A stretch of 64,000 nt of DNA from contig JAGDZO010000005.1 of NCBI GenBank assembly GCA_049115815.1, positions 310,001 through 374,000 of the forward strand, read 5' to 3'. The stretch's first letter is position 1, and the number at the start of each line of letters is the position of its first letter. Under the pieces are notes generated by a model, which was not told the DNA's origin, did not search any database, and worked only from the letters and a program-made list of their open reading frames with translations. Below, one piece after another: positions 52,856 to 62,162 of the stretch. Position numbers and translations under genes: made by a program. This DNA comes from Marinoscillum sp049115815. Its GTDB lineage: Bacteria > Bacteroidota > Bacteroidia > Cytophagales > Cyclobacteriaceae.

Positions 52856-54313
52856 TTAGGTCAATCGATTCATAAATTCTTGCATGATGTTGACATAGAG
52901 TTGTTGCTTGAGCACTATATCTTCCACTCCTTCATCGAGATTTGGATTATCATTGATTTCAATTACAAAGAATTTATTGCCACGTTGCTTAATATCCACT
53001 CCATATAGACCCTTTCCTATCAAGGAAGTCGCTTTTACCGCCAGTTGGACCAGCCCTTTTGGAGCTTCTTCTATCGCTATGGTATCAGACTCACCCTCCT
53101 CAGGTATGGTGCCATCCCCCTTCTTCCAGTTGACAATCTGCCAATGGCCGCTCGCCATAAAATAGCGACATACAAATAGCGGCTTACCATTGAGCACACC
53201 TACTCTCCAGTCAAAATCTGTCGGTATGAACTCCTGCCCTATTACGAGCTCAGAGGTTTGAAAGAAATCCTTCAAAATAGCAAGAAGCTCCATCTCGTTC
53301 CTAGCCTTTTTGACACCTTTAGAAAAAGCACCATCAGGCTGTTTCAAGATGATAGGGTACTCATAAGCGGAGGTATCAATCTTTCCAATTTTTTCCTTTT
53401 TGATAATGTAAAATTTAGGTGTTGGAATATCGTGAGCACGTAGTAATTCACTCAAGTACACCTTATTGGTACATCTCAAGATGGATTCAGGATCATCCAT
53501 AACCACGAGTCCCTCGGCAGCAGCCTTCTTGGCAAATTTGAAAGTGTAATGGTTCACATTGGTTGTCTCTCGTATGAAAAGCGCATCATATTGAATGAGT
53601 TTGGCAAAATCGTTTCTGGTGATCAAATCAACATTAAAACCTACTTTTTCCCCTGCCTTCACAAAATTCTGAATGGCCTTAGTATTGGACGGTGGTGTAA
53701 CCTCATCCGGATTTACCAAGATTGCCAAATCATACATTCTTCGTTGGTAGCGCTTTTGAAATCTGTTTTTCCCTTGCAAATACTTACCGAGCGCCATACT
53801 CATAAACTCACGCTGACCATCAGGCAAGTCCTTCAGGTTAAGGGCCTTGAGTTGTGACAGAATCCATTTGTCTTTTTTCGTGAATATCACCTTCAAGATG
53901 GGTACTTGATACAGGTTAAAGAGCAAAGTCCCAATTCGTGCAAGTTGCTGATCTTGTACTTCGCCAAAGCAGATATGAAGTTCCAGTTTATCTCCTGACT
54001 TTCTCTTTAGCAATTGCTGAATTAATTCCTCAAAATCCTCTGCATCTTCACGCATGAGTGAGGGAAACCTAAACTCCTGAAGGGTGGAGATTTCAGGCAT
54101 CACCTTGTGTCCGCGTGCTTCCGCAAGCAGGGATACATAATAGCCAAGACTTTGGTATTGATAGCTATTGCACAGGTTGACCACCTTCACTTTGCGGGTA
54201 TTTTGATAGTTAGGATCGTTGAAATAGTCACTGGGCGAAATAACCACCACATCTGTGGGTAACTCAAAAGAGTCGTCTTGACCCTCCTTTATTATAAGCT
54301 TATAAGCCATCAT
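52856..54313 (-). CDS. RimK-like ATP-grasp ligase with N-terminal RLAN domain
   Basis: ATP-grasp enzyme for attaching an amino acid, usually glutamate, to a carboxylate. N-terminal 180 residues resemble the RimK-associated RLAN domain (VVVISPSDYFNDPNYQ; VVNLCNSYQYQSLGYYVSLL). The ATP-grasp part follows: PTPKFYIIKK, ILKQPDGAFSKGVKKARN (the K and Gly-rich loop), IGQEFIPTDFDWRVGVLNGK, and the Mg-binding FFVIEINDNPNLDEGVED. 485 residues. It lies 2 bases after the C39-like gene and 23 before the GCS2-like gene. Target might be a ribosomal or other protein, or a free peptide. Confidence 0.9.
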   Translation of the reverse strand: MMAYKLIIKEGQDDSFELPTDVVVISPSDYFNDPNYQNTRKVKVVNLCNSYQYQSLGYYVSLLAEARGHKVMPEISTLQEFRFPSLMREDAEDFEELIQQLLKRKSGDKLELHICFGEVQDQQLARIGTLLFNLYQVPILKVIFTKKDKWILSQLKALNLKDLPDGQREFMSMALGKYLQGKNRFQKRYQRRMYDLAILVNPDEVTPPSNTKAIQNFVKAGEKVGFNVDLITRNDFAKLIQYDALFIRETTNVNHYTFKFAKKAAAEGLVVMDDPESILRCTNKVYLSELLRAHDIPTPKFYIIKKEKIGKIDTSAYEYPIILKQPDGAFSKGVKKARNEMELLAILKDFFQTSELVIGQEFIPTDFDWRVGVLNGKPLFVCRYFMASGHWQIVNWKKGDGTIPEEGESDTIAIEEAPKGLVQLAVKATSLIGKGLYGVDIKQRGNKFFVIEINDNPNLDEGVEDIVLKQQLYVNIMQEFMNRLT

Positions 54314-54315
54314 CT

Positions 54316-55032
54316 TTATTTTGAAATAACAAGTAGGTTGGCATCATACGTGACAATGCCCAATAGAATAGAATTGATCAAGCGCTGAAGAGGCACTCGA
54401 TAATAATGCGTATCACTCAAAGGATTACTGGATAACGGATCCGCTATTTGCGCCACGCGTTCTAGCGCATCATAGCCATGCACTACCACAAAATGACCCG
54501 TAGGCTCTCCCAATACATCATGATACTCATTTAATTCGCCAATTTCACGCGAACAGTTATAGAGATAAGTCGCGCTCAAACCTGTAAGTATCGGATGATT
54601 TTGGTGCAAAATTTTGCGAATGAGTTTTGGACTCAACTCCTCATATTTAATCTTCCCTCCAAGATCTAAAAATTTTAAATAAGCCCCGGATGCTACAGCA
54701 ATCCTATTGGATTGTTTCATCAAAAGTTGCTCTTCTATCTTGGCCTTAAGATCTACTCCCGGAGTAAACCATGTCGGATCAAACATCTGAAGGTTGTAAG
54801 TATAAATAGTGACCTTATAGCCTCTGCTCAGTGCATGATTGCCTAGCATGACAGCCAATGTACCACCGGTACTCAAGGTCTTCACTTCTGAAATCACATC
54901 TGCAAGGTCTATATGATCGTTGTAGTAACGATATACGGATTGCAAACATGTAGGCCCACATGTTTCGTCGTTGGGCTGTGCGTGGATATCAAGACTCAAT
55001 GTCTTTACCTCCTGTGCAGAATTTTTATTCAA
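54316..55032 (-). CDS. C39-like papain-fold cysteine peptidase-like protein (RimK cluster)
   Basis: Catalytic C25 in AQPNDETCGPTCLQSVYRYY matches the C39 motif (xxCGPxC), His in EPTGHFVVVHGYDALE, and Asp in VAQIADPLSSNP complete the papain-like triad. It has no ABC-transporter or export domain, so it is not a bacteriocin leader peptidase-exporter. Location between ndh and the ATP-grasp gene suggests that it processes the substrate or product of the ligases. No signal peptide; cytoplasmic. 238 residues; spaced 3 bases from ndh. Confidence 0.84.
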   Translation of the reverse strand: MNKNSAQEVKTLSLDIHAQPNDETCGPTCLQSVYRYYNDHIDLADVISEVKTLSTGGTLAVMLGNHALSRGYKVTIYTYNLQMFDPTWFTPGVDLKAKIEEQLLMKQSNRIAVASGAYLKFLDLGGKIKYEELSPKLIRKILHQNHPILTGLSATYLYNCSREIGELNEYHDVLGEPTGHFVVVHGYDALERVAQIADPLSSNPLSDTHYYRVPLQRLINSILLGIVTYDANLLVISK

Positions 55033-55035
55033 CTC

Positions 55036-56385
55036 TCAATTTTCTTCTAAATCTTTATCTATAATCAAACGATTTCCTCTATTGTAAGTAAAGTAATTCC
55101 AAACCCAATTGGCAAAGACCAAGAATTTTCTACGAATACCTACAATAGAAAATAAATGAACGAACATCCAAACAAACCAACCGAAAAAACCTCCAAAAGT
55201 GATATTAAAGGGCGCATCTACTACGGCTCTGTTGCGTCCTACAGTTGCCATGGTCCCTTTATCGATATATTTAAATGGCTGCATCTTCTCTTCTTTAAAG
55301 AGCCTCTTGAGGTTTGCACCCAAAAGCTCCGCTTGCTGAATAGCAACAGGTGCCAACTGCGGATATCCGTTGGGGTTTTCCTCATCACTCTGTAGTGCCA
55401 CATCCCCGATGGCATATACAAATTCATGCCCCTTTACCAGATTAAATTGATCCACTCTTATTCGTCCTTTCTCTACAGCGCCATCTCTAAGGCCAGGTAT
55501 CAAATTTCCCTTCACACCGGCAGCCCATATCAAGCAATTCGTTGGAATGATTGCACCATTATTTAAGTAGGCAATACTGTTTTCGTAGCGTTCTACCAGT
55601 GTATTGAGCGTCACTTTTACTCCAAAATGCTCCAAGTAAGTAGCAGCACGCTTCCCCGATATGTCTCTCATTGGTGGCAGCACCTTACCAGAACCTTCTA
55701 TCAAATGGATTTTTAGTTTGCTAAAATCTATCTCAGGATAATCCTTAGGTAGCACATGTCTCTTAAGTTCACCAATAGCTCCAGCGAGCTCCACACCTGT
55801 CGGCCCGCCTCCCACTATTACTATGTTCATGTACTTCTCTAAAGTCTCTTCATCAGATTCCTCCAATTGGAGTGCTTCTTCGAAATTGGTAATCAATTTG
55901 GTACGTAGTGCAATAGCGTCACTCATTTCACGCAGTTTCATAGCATGCTTAGCTAGCTCCTTATTACCAAAAAAATTGGTAGAGGCACCAGATGCTATCA
56001 CCAAAATGTCATATTTGACAAAACCGAGGTTGGTCTCCAGCTTCTTCGTGTCGGCATGAATCATCTTGACCTTAGCCATTCTGAAGTGGAAGTTCTTATT
56101 GGAGCGCAAAAACTCACGAAGTGGACTTGAAATCTCACCCGGGCTCAAACCGGCAGTGGCCACCTGATAAAGCAGTGGGATAAATGTGTGATGATTATGC
56201 TTGTCTATCATCACTATCTGCACATCCTGCTTGCTTAGTTGCTTGACCAATTCCACACCCGCAAACCCTCCACCGATGATTACCACCCGAGGTTTGTCCG
56301 TCCATGGTATACGTTCGGTGATTCTATTTCCAGTTCCCTTGAACACTTGTTGGTTTTCTTCCACTTTCATTGTCAAATTGGTCAT
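55036..56385 (-). CDS. ndh: Type II NADH:quinone oxidoreductase (NDH-2)
   Basis: Single-subunit non-proton-pumping NADH dehydrogenase of the respiratory chain. FAD-binding RVVIIGGGFAGVELVKQLSK near residue 30, NAD-binding MNIVIVGGGPTGVELAGAIG near 187, GDVALQSDEENPNGYPQLAP and AIQQAELLGANLK near the C-terminus with hydrophobic FGGFFGWFVWMFVHLFSIVG as the membrane anchor. 449 residues; start ATG 56385 (or M6). First gene of the minus-strand operon leading into the peptidase and ligase genes, 3 bases apart; this link between a housekeeping respiratory gene and the cluster is odd. Confidence 0.93.
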   Translation of the reverse strand: MTNLTMKVEENQQVFKGTGNRITERIPWTDKPRVVIIGGGFAGVELVKQLSKQDVQIVMIDKHNHHTFIPLLYQVATAGLSPGEISSPLREFLRSNKNFHFRMAKVKMIHADTKKLETNLGFVKYDILVIASGASTNFFGNKELAKHAMKLREMSDAIALRTKLITNFEEALQLEESDEETLEKYMNIVIVGGGPTGVELAGAIGELKRHVLPKDYPEIDFSKLKIHLIEGSGKVLPPMRDISGKRAATYLEHFGVKVTLNTLVERYENSIAYLNNGAIIPTNCLIWAAGVKGNLIPGLRDGAVEKGRIRVDQFNLVKGHEFVYAIGDVALQSDEENPNGYPQLAPVAIQQAELLGANLKRLFKEEKMQPFKYIDKGTMATVGRNRAVVDAPFNITFGGFFGWFVWMFVHLFSIVGIRRKFLVFANWVWNYFTYNRGNRLIIDKDLEEN

Positions 56386-56495
56386 TGATCAAATAAAAAC
56401 AACTATTCTTGCCTAGTTTGTATGTTCCTTCTGCAACGTGTTTTGCTGAATTGCGGATGAACCTTTGGCAGTTTTTTTACAACTAATTTTTCCTA

Positions 56496-57791
56496 ATGGA
56501 AGCGGACAAAAAAGTAATCAAATCTTGGTACATGTATGACTGGGCAAACTCAGTCTACAACTTGGTAATTAACACCTCCATTTTCCCAATTTACTACACC
56601 GCCGTTACACTACAGGAAGATGGGAGTGATAAGGTGTCTTTTTTCGGAATGGAGTTTGTCAATTCTGTTCTTTATAGCTACGCTATCTCATTATCCTATT
56701 TGCTTTCCGCGCTCATTCTTCCTTTGTTGTCCGGCATTGCTGACTATACAGGTGAAAAGAAGAAATACCTAAGAATATTTACTACACTGGGAGCAGTAGC
56801 GTGCATGGGCATGTTCTTTTTCACCAGTAACAATCTTGAGTGGGGCATCATATGCGTTGTTTTGGCTAGTCTAGGTTATAGTTCTGGGTTGGTTTTTTAT
56901 GATGCTTATTTACCTGAGATCGCTCCTTCTTCCATGACCGACAAGATCAGCGCAAAGGGCTATTCTTACGGATACGCTGGAAGTGCGTTGATGCTAATGG
57001 CCAGTTTGGTACTTATTACTTTTTGGGAATCATTTGGATTTCCTACCAAAGGAGATGCTACCCGCACGGTTTTTTTATTGGTAGGGATCTGGTGGATCGG
57101 ATTTGCTCAGATACCCCTCAGAAGGTTGCCCAACAACGTATTCAATAGAAAACCGACAGGACAAATATTACTTAATGGTTACCGAGAATTGAGAAAAGTC
57201 TTTTTTGCCTTAAAGGATCAACCCGATATCAAAAAATATCTTCTGGCGTTTTTCTTCTTCAATATGGGTGTTCAAACCATCATGATACTGGCCACTCTAT
57301 TTGGCACCAAAGAACTCGGACTTGGCTCTAGTCAGTTGATACCGGTAATACTAATTATCCAGTTTGTGGGCATTGCGGGTGCTACTATCTTTGCCAAGCT
57401 ATCAACAAAAAAGGGTAATGTATTTAGCCTGCAAACCATGATACTCATTTGGGTTGGAATCTGTATATACGCTTATACCGTAACTACCGTCAATCAATTC
57501 TACGTGGTAGCTATACTCGTTGGGTTAGTCATGGGTGGTATTCAGGCATTATCTCGTGCTACTTTTTCAAAACTAATCCCTCACGACTCGGTAGATCATG
57601 CCAGTTATTTTTCGTTTTTCGATGTTACTTTTCATCTAAGCGTCGTTCTGGGCACCTTTAGTTATGGTTTTATAGATCAGCTAACTGGAAGTATGAGAAA
57701 CAGCACTTTAGCTCTTGGGTCGTACTTTGTGATCGGATTTATTATTCTCACATTGGTGAAAATGCCTAAACAGTCAGATGAAGCAGCTTAA
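56496..57791 (+). CDS. MFS transporter of the UMF1 (Atg22-like) family
   Basis: Twelve membrane helices. The family starts with MYDWANSVYNLVINTSIFPI (conserved D-W-A-N-S), and has a SGIADYTGEKKKYL loop after helix 2 and RRLPNNVFNRKPTGQI in the central loop. Members are called UMF1 (unknown major facilitator), related to yeast Atg22, an amino-acid effluxer from vacuoles; substrate here unknown. The following HsdR-N-like gene overlaps its end by 14 bases in another frame. 431 residues. Confidence 0.9.
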   Translation: MEADKKVIKSWYMYDWANSVYNLVINTSIFPIYYTAVTLQEDGSDKVSFFGMEFVNSVLYSYAISLSYLLSALILPLLSGIADYTGEKKKYLRIFTTLGAVACMGMFFFTSNNLEWGIICVVLASLGYSSGLVFYDAYLPEIAPSSMTDKISAKGYSYGYAGSALMLMASLVLITFWESFGFPTKGDATRTVFLLVGIWWIGFAQIPLRRLPNNVFNRKPTGQILLNGYRELRKVFFALKDQPDIKKYLLAFFFFNMGVQTIMILATLFGTKELGLGSSQLIPVILIIQFVGIAGATIFAKLSTKKGNVFSLQTMILIWVGICIYAYTVTTVNQFYVVAILVGLVMGGIQALSRATFSKLIPHDSVDHASYFSFFDVTFHLSVVLGTFSYGFIDQLTGSMRNSTLALGSYFVIGFIILTLVKMPKQSDEAA

Positions 57792-58215
57792 ACTTCCTTC
57801 CTGTGATTTAAAAGTAAAAAGCGAAGAAGGAAACGATTTCGTTTTTGATATTATTCGTAAGAAATATGTGGTGCTGACTCCTGAAGAATGGGTTCGGCAA
57901 CACTTTATCCATCTGATGGTCAATCACCTCGGTTATCCGAAATCATTGATCAAGGTAGAGTCAGGTATGTCTTATTTCAAGTCCGCAAAGCGCTCTGACA
58001 TCACCCTGATGAGTAGGAACACTACTCCCTTTCTACTAGTGGAATGCAAAGCCCCTGAAATTAAAATCAATAGAAAAACGCTCAATCAAATCAGCGTTTA
58101 TAATAAATCTATTTTAGCTCAATATGTAGCCATCACAAACGGGCTGACCCATTTTATCTGGCAATATACCAACGGCCAATATGAGCAATTGAAAGAATTT
58201 CCTCCATTTGAGTAA
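57778..58215 (+). CDS. Stand-alone HsdR N-terminal-domain-like nuclease protein
   Basis: The PD-(D/E)XK pattern of the type I restriction R subunit N-terminal domain is present: SAKRSDITLM (Asp) and PFLLVECKAPEIK (E-x-K). Typical HsdR has large helicase domains which are absent here; the protein is only 145 residues. Such proteins are widespread in Bacteroidota near MFS and housekeeping genes and are annotated as type I restriction enzyme R-N domain proteins without a partner. The start at ATG 57778 overlaps the transporter gene by 14 bases. Not evidently part of a restriction system. Confidence 0.85.
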   Translation: MKQLKLPSCDLKVKSEEGNDFVFDIIRKKYVVLTPEEWVRQHFIHLMVNHLGYPKSLIKVESGMSYFKSAKRSDITLMSRNTTPFLLVECKAPEIKINRKTLNQISVYNKSILAQYVAITNGLTHFIWQYTNGQYEQLKEFPPFE

Positions 58216-58291
58216 ATAAAGCTTAACCTCTAAGCATTATCCTACTGCAAGGCACGATGAAACTGATGGTGAGATAGCTTATGAGTAACAC

Positions 58292-58329
58292 AAAAAACCA
58301 AAGAGGCACATCCTAATGGGTGGTGCCTC
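58292..58329 (-). terminator. Terminator of the alanine dehydrogenase gene
   Basis: Read on the minus strand, GAGGCAC...GTGCCTC (arms 58303-58309 and 58323-58329) is followed by TTTGGTTTTTTG. The 7-bp stem has a 13-base loop. It follows the ald stop codon by about 37 bases. Confidence 0.72.
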
Positions 58330-58365
58330 ATTGGGTCATGATATTTTGATCACTTTACAAGTGAC

Positions 58366-59478
58366 TTAGAGGTATTTTTCCACAGGGGTAAATGGCAAAT
58401 CAAAAGCCTGTGCTACTCCCTCATAGGTAATATCACCATTGATCACATTCAGCCCCACCAAGAGTTCTCGGTTTTCGCTACATGCCTTTTTCCATCCTTT
58501 ATTGGCCAATTGAATAGCATAAGGAAGTGTGGCATTGGTCAAAGCCAAAGTCGATGTATAAGGCACTGCTCCAGGCATGTTGGCTACACAGTAGTGCAAA
58601 ATTCCGTCGATTACATAAGTAGGGTCTTGATGTGTTGTCGGCTTGCAAGTCTCAATACATCCACCCTGATCTACAGCCACATCAACAAGCACTGTACCTG
58701 GCGCCATTTCCTTGAGCATATCTTTGGTTATCAAGTGTGGAGCTTTTGCTCCAGGTATTAATACCGCTCCTACGATCAGGTCATGAGTCGCTATCAACTC
58801 CCGAACATTGTATTCATTGGACATGAAGGTGTTTACGTTCGCTGGCATGATATCATCCAGGTATCTCAATCTTGGAAGGCTGACATCCATAATGGTCACA
58901 TCAGCACCCATCCCTGCGGCCATTTTTGCAGCATTGGTACCTACTACTCCACCACCCAATATCAACACCTTAGCAGGACGCACACCTGGTACACCCCCGA
59001 GGAGAATTCCTCGACCGCCCATTGGTTTTTCAAGGTATTTGGCACCTTCTTGTATAGACATTCTACCGGCCACTTCCGACATAGGCACTAACAATGGCAA
59101 TGATCTATCTGCCTTCTCTACAGTTTCGTAAGCCAGGCAAACCGCCCCGCTCTCCATCATAGCACGTGTCAATGGTTCGTGTGAAGCAAAATGAAAATAA
59201 GTAAAGACCAATTGATCCTTTTTAATCAAACTATACTCTTGTTCGATCGGCTCCTTAACCTTAATTATCATTTCGGCTATGGCATAAGTCTCTTCTATAG
59301 TGGGAAGCATCTTAGCTCCGGCTTCCACATATAGTTCATCCGTAAATCCACTACCTATACCTGCACTTTCTTGGATATATATAGCATGGCCGTGCTTGCT
59401 CAATTCTTTCACTCCTGCTGGAGTTAGGGCTACTCTATTCTCATTGTTTTTGATCTCTTTGGGTACGCCGATTATCAT
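58366..59478 (-). CDS. ald: Alanine dehydrogenase
   Basis: NAD-dependent reductive amination of pyruvate/oxidative deamination of L-alanine. Starts with the signature IIGVPKEIKNNENRVALTPA, has catalytic His in VFTYFHFASHEPL and the Rossmann fold VLILGGGVVGTNAAKMAAGM near residue 170 with IMDVSLPRLRYLDDI following. 370 residues, as expected. Monocistronic, with a TAnnTTTG box ahead and a terminator behind. Confidence 0.95.
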   Translation of the reverse strand: MIIGVPKEIKNNENRVALTPAGVKELSKHGHAIYIQESAGIGSGFTDELYVEAGAKMLPTIEETYAIAEMIIKVKEPIEQEYSLIKKDQLVFTYFHFASHEPLTRAMMESGAVCLAYETVEKADRSLPLLVPMSEVAGRMSIQEGAKYLEKPMGGRGILLGGVPGVRPAKVLILGGGVVGTNAAKMAAGMGADVTIMDVSLPRLRYLDDIMPANVNTFMSNEYNVRELIATHDLIVGAVLIPGAKAPHLITKDMLKEMAPGTVLVDVAVDQGGCIETCKPTTHQDPTYVIDGILHYCVANMPGAVPYTSTLALTNATLPYAIQLANKGWKKACSENRELLVGLNVINGDITYEGVAQAFDLPFTPVEKYL

Positions 59479-59509
59479 AGTTTCTGTTGTTTATGGGGTC
59501 ATTAATGCA

Positions 59510-59517
59510 CAAAGATA
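59510..59517 (-). promoter_or_regulatory. -7 box of the alanine dehydrogenase promoter
   Basis: On the minus strand TATCTTTG matches the TAnnTTTG consensus 32 bases ahead of the start codon. The -33 box at the expected distance is only ATTT or TTTA, so the assignment is moderate. Confidence 0.4.
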
Positions 59518-59751
59518 TAGGGCTATTTCTACAACTAAATAGCGGTAAAAAAAATCAAAACATCTACTACCTCACTTTCCAATTTATCCATATTTTATTT
59601 GGCTTATTATTGATTGCATAGAATATACGTTGGCATAATTAGATAAATATCAACCCATATTAAATATAATATGGTTTCTGATTCAGCGTTTGGGGAGTAT
59701 TTACTAAATTTGACCTCTTTTTCACCTTATGTGACTTCAAAATTTTCGCCT

Positions 59752-62157
59752 ATGGATACCCTCAAAGTCAGCAGTAAAATTAAGCTTAGCAAAGTTGATA
59801 TTTTGGCCGATTATGCGCTTGCTGTAGAAAGCCGCGAAGACAGTCTCATCGGAAGAAAAGAAGTCTTTATGGGCAAGGCCAAATTCGGCATATTCGGAGA
59901 TGGAAAGGAAATCGCACAGATTGCGAAAGCTAAGTTTTTTCAAAATGGAGACTGGAGGTCTGGTTACTATAGAGACCAAACTTTCGTCATGGCAATTGGG
60001 CAAACCACCTCACAAGAATTCTTCGCCCAATTATACGCTCATACTGATATCAATGCTGAACCTGCCTCTGGGGGCAGAATGATGAATGGTCACTTTGGTT
60101 CTAGGTCTGTCAACGCCAAAGGTGAGTGGCGGACCTTGACTGACATGAAAAATACCGCTTCAGATATATCTCCCACAGCAGCTCAAATGCCTAGACTCGT
60201 TGGACTGGGATGGGCATCCAAACTATATCGTGAGAACGAAGAACTAAAAGACTTTAAAGATTTCTCTATCGACGGAAATGAGGTAGCATTTGGCAGTATT
60301 GGCAATGCATCTACCTCAGAAGGACATTTTTTTGAAGCCATGAATGCAGTAGGCGTATTGCAGATTCCTGTAGTCATGTCAGTATGGGATGATGGGTATG
60401 GCATATCTGTTCCCCAGGAATATCACACCACTAAAGAGTCGATCAGCAAGGCTATGGCTGGGTTTCAACGTACCAAAGGAGAACCCGGAATAGAAATTTT
60501 TACAGTGAAGGGTTGGGATTATCCGGGTTTGATCGAAACCTACCATAAGGCAGTGACCCTTGCTAGAACTGAACATGTGCCCTGCCTAATTCATGTAGAA
60601 GAACTCACCCAACCTCAAGGGCATTCTACATCCGGCTCACATGAGAGATACAAACCCAAAGAAAGATTGGAGTGGGAAAAAGCGCATGACTGCAACCTCA
60701 AAATGCGTGAATGGATTCTGGAAGAAGGAATTGCGACAGAGGATGAACTTGTTAGCTTGGAAAAAACAGCCAAGTTAAAAGCAAAAAAAGCAAGAGAGAA
60801 TGCCTGGAAGGCTTATTCGGCCGATCTGAAAAATGATTTGCAAGCAGCTTTAGAACTTATTGGGAAAGCGGCATTGGTGTCTGAAAAGAATAAGATTCTT
60901 CAGCAAATCAAAAATGACTTGAGTCAAACCCTCAATGCTATGAAAGCGGACATCATCAAAGCTGTCCGCAAAAGCTTGAGATACTTAGCAGATGAGAATA
61001 CTGATGAAAAAAAGGCATTGGTTAGTTTTCTCAAAAACCAACAAGCCAAGCACGCAGATGAATACAATTCTCACTTGTACAGTCAATCGGAATTTTCCCC
61101 TCTGGAAGTTCCAGAAGTCAAACCCGAATACAATGAAGAATCTCAGCTGGTAGATGGACGTGAGGTTGTTCAAGCTTGCTTTGATTCATTATTCAGCAGA
61201 GACCCAAGGGTTATCGCTTTTGGAGAAGATGTTGGGCGCATTGGAGATGTCAACCAAGGGTTTGCGGGCTTGCAGGAGAAATTCGGTGAAGTTAGAATCA
61301 CAGATACAGGCATTCGTGAACTGAGCATTATTGGACAGGGTATTGGTACGGCGCTTCGAGGATTAAGACCTATTGCCGAAATTCAATACCTAGATTACCT
61401 GATTTATGCCCTCCAGACCCTTTCAGATGATCTAGCCTGCCTTCACTATCGTATGAAAGGCGGGCAGAAGGCACCTTTGATTATCAGAACACGCGGACAT
61501 AGACTAGAAGGCGTATGGCATAGTGGATCACCTTTAGGAATGATCATCAACTCGCTGAGAGGAATACATGTTCTTGTGCCACGTAACCTAACCCAAGCCG
61601 CAGGATTTTACAATACTTTAATAGATGGGGATGATCCGGCACTGATCATTGAATCTCTAAACGGATACCGACTGAAAGAAAAAATGCCTAGCAACATTGC
61701 AGACATGCGTGTTCCATTGGGTATTCCTGAGGTCCTCCGAGAAGGCACCGACATTACATTAGTCACTTATGGGTCTATGTGCAGGATGGTGATGGAAGCA
61801 GCACATCAGCTAAGTGAGTTTGATATTTCTTGCGAGGTAATCGACGTTCAGACTTTGCTACCATTTGATCGTATTGGTCGAATTGCTCAATCCCTAGAAA
61901 AAACTGGCAGAGTGGCATTTATCGATGAAGATGTGCCTGGAGGAGCATCCGCATTCATGATGCAGAATGTATTGGAAAGAGATAATGGCTATCATTTTTT
62001 AGATTCTAAACCAATCACCATCACCGGACAAGAACACAGACCTGCCTATGGCACTGATGGGGACTACTTCTCCAAACCTAGCGTAGAAGATGTATTTGAA
62101 CGTGTATACGAGCTTATGAGCGAAAGTAAGCCAACCAAATACAAGCCTATTTTCTAA
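59752..62157 (+). CDS. Fused E1 alpha/beta component of a branched-chain 2-oxoacid dehydrogenase-like complex
   Basis: Thiamine-diphosphate enzyme decarboxylating 2-oxoacids. The N-terminal half is E1-alpha (about residues 1-370): YRDQTFVMAIG, GSIGNASTSEGHFFEAMNAV and VMSVWDDGYGISVPQEYHTT as the ThDP/Mg loop, where common GDG and NN read as GNA and DD. The C-terminal half from about 480 is E1-beta: IAFGEDVGRIGDVNQGFAG, ITDTGIRELSIIGQGIG, HRLEGVWHSGSPLGM, DVQTLLPFDRIGRIA. Start ATG 59752 (MDTLKVSS) gives 801 residues; a reading from 59671 adds 27 odd residues. The fused form is typical of Bacteroidota and fits branched-chain oxoacid or pyruvate use. E2 and E3 are not in the window. Confidence 0.92.
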   Translation: MDTLKVSSKIKLSKVDILADYALAVESREDSLIGRKEVFMGKAKFGIFGDGKEIAQIAKAKFFQNGDWRSGYYRDQTFVMAIGQTTSQEFFAQLYAHTDINAEPASGGRMMNGHFGSRSVNAKGEWRTLTDMKNTASDISPTAAQMPRLVGLGWASKLYRENEELKDFKDFSIDGNEVAFGSIGNASTSEGHFFEAMNAVGVLQIPVVMSVWDDGYGISVPQEYHTTKESISKAMAGFQRTKGEPGIEIFTVKGWDYPGLIETYHKAVTLARTEHVPCLIHVEELTQPQGHSTSGSHERYKPKERLEWEKAHDCNLKMREWILEEGIATEDELVSLEKTAKLKAKKARENAWKAYSADLKNDLQAALELIGKAALVSEKNKILQQIKNDLSQTLNAMKADIIKAVRKSLRYLADENTDEKKALVSFLKNQQAKHADEYNSHLYSQSEFSPLEVPEVKPEYNEESQLVDGREVVQACFDSLFSRDPRVIAFGEDVGRIGDVNQGFAGLQEKFGEVRITDTGIRELSIIGQGIGTALRGLRPIAEIQYLDYLIYALQTLSDDLACLHYRMKGGQKAPLIIRTRGHRLEGVWHSGSPLGMIINSLRGIHVLVPRNLTQAAGFYNTLIDGDDPALIIESLNGYRLKEKMPSNIADMRVPLGIPEVLREGTDITLVTYGSMCRMVMEAAHQLSEFDISCEVIDVQTLLPFDRIGRIAQSLEKTGRVAFIDEDVPGGASAFMMQNVLERDNGYHFLDSKPITITGQEHRPAYGTDGDYFSKPSVEDVFERVYELMSESKPTKYKPIF

Positions 62158-62162
62158 TAGTA

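Noticed and set aside
54316..55032. Bacteriocin (LanT-type) leader peptidase system
   Set aside because: The C39-like protein lacks the ABC transporter fusion and no small Gly-Gly leader peptide gene lies nearby.
59598..59632. TTTG and TACGTTG pair upstream of the E1 gene
   Set aside because: The 24-base spacing and imperfect -7 box do not fit the Bacteroidota promoter model.
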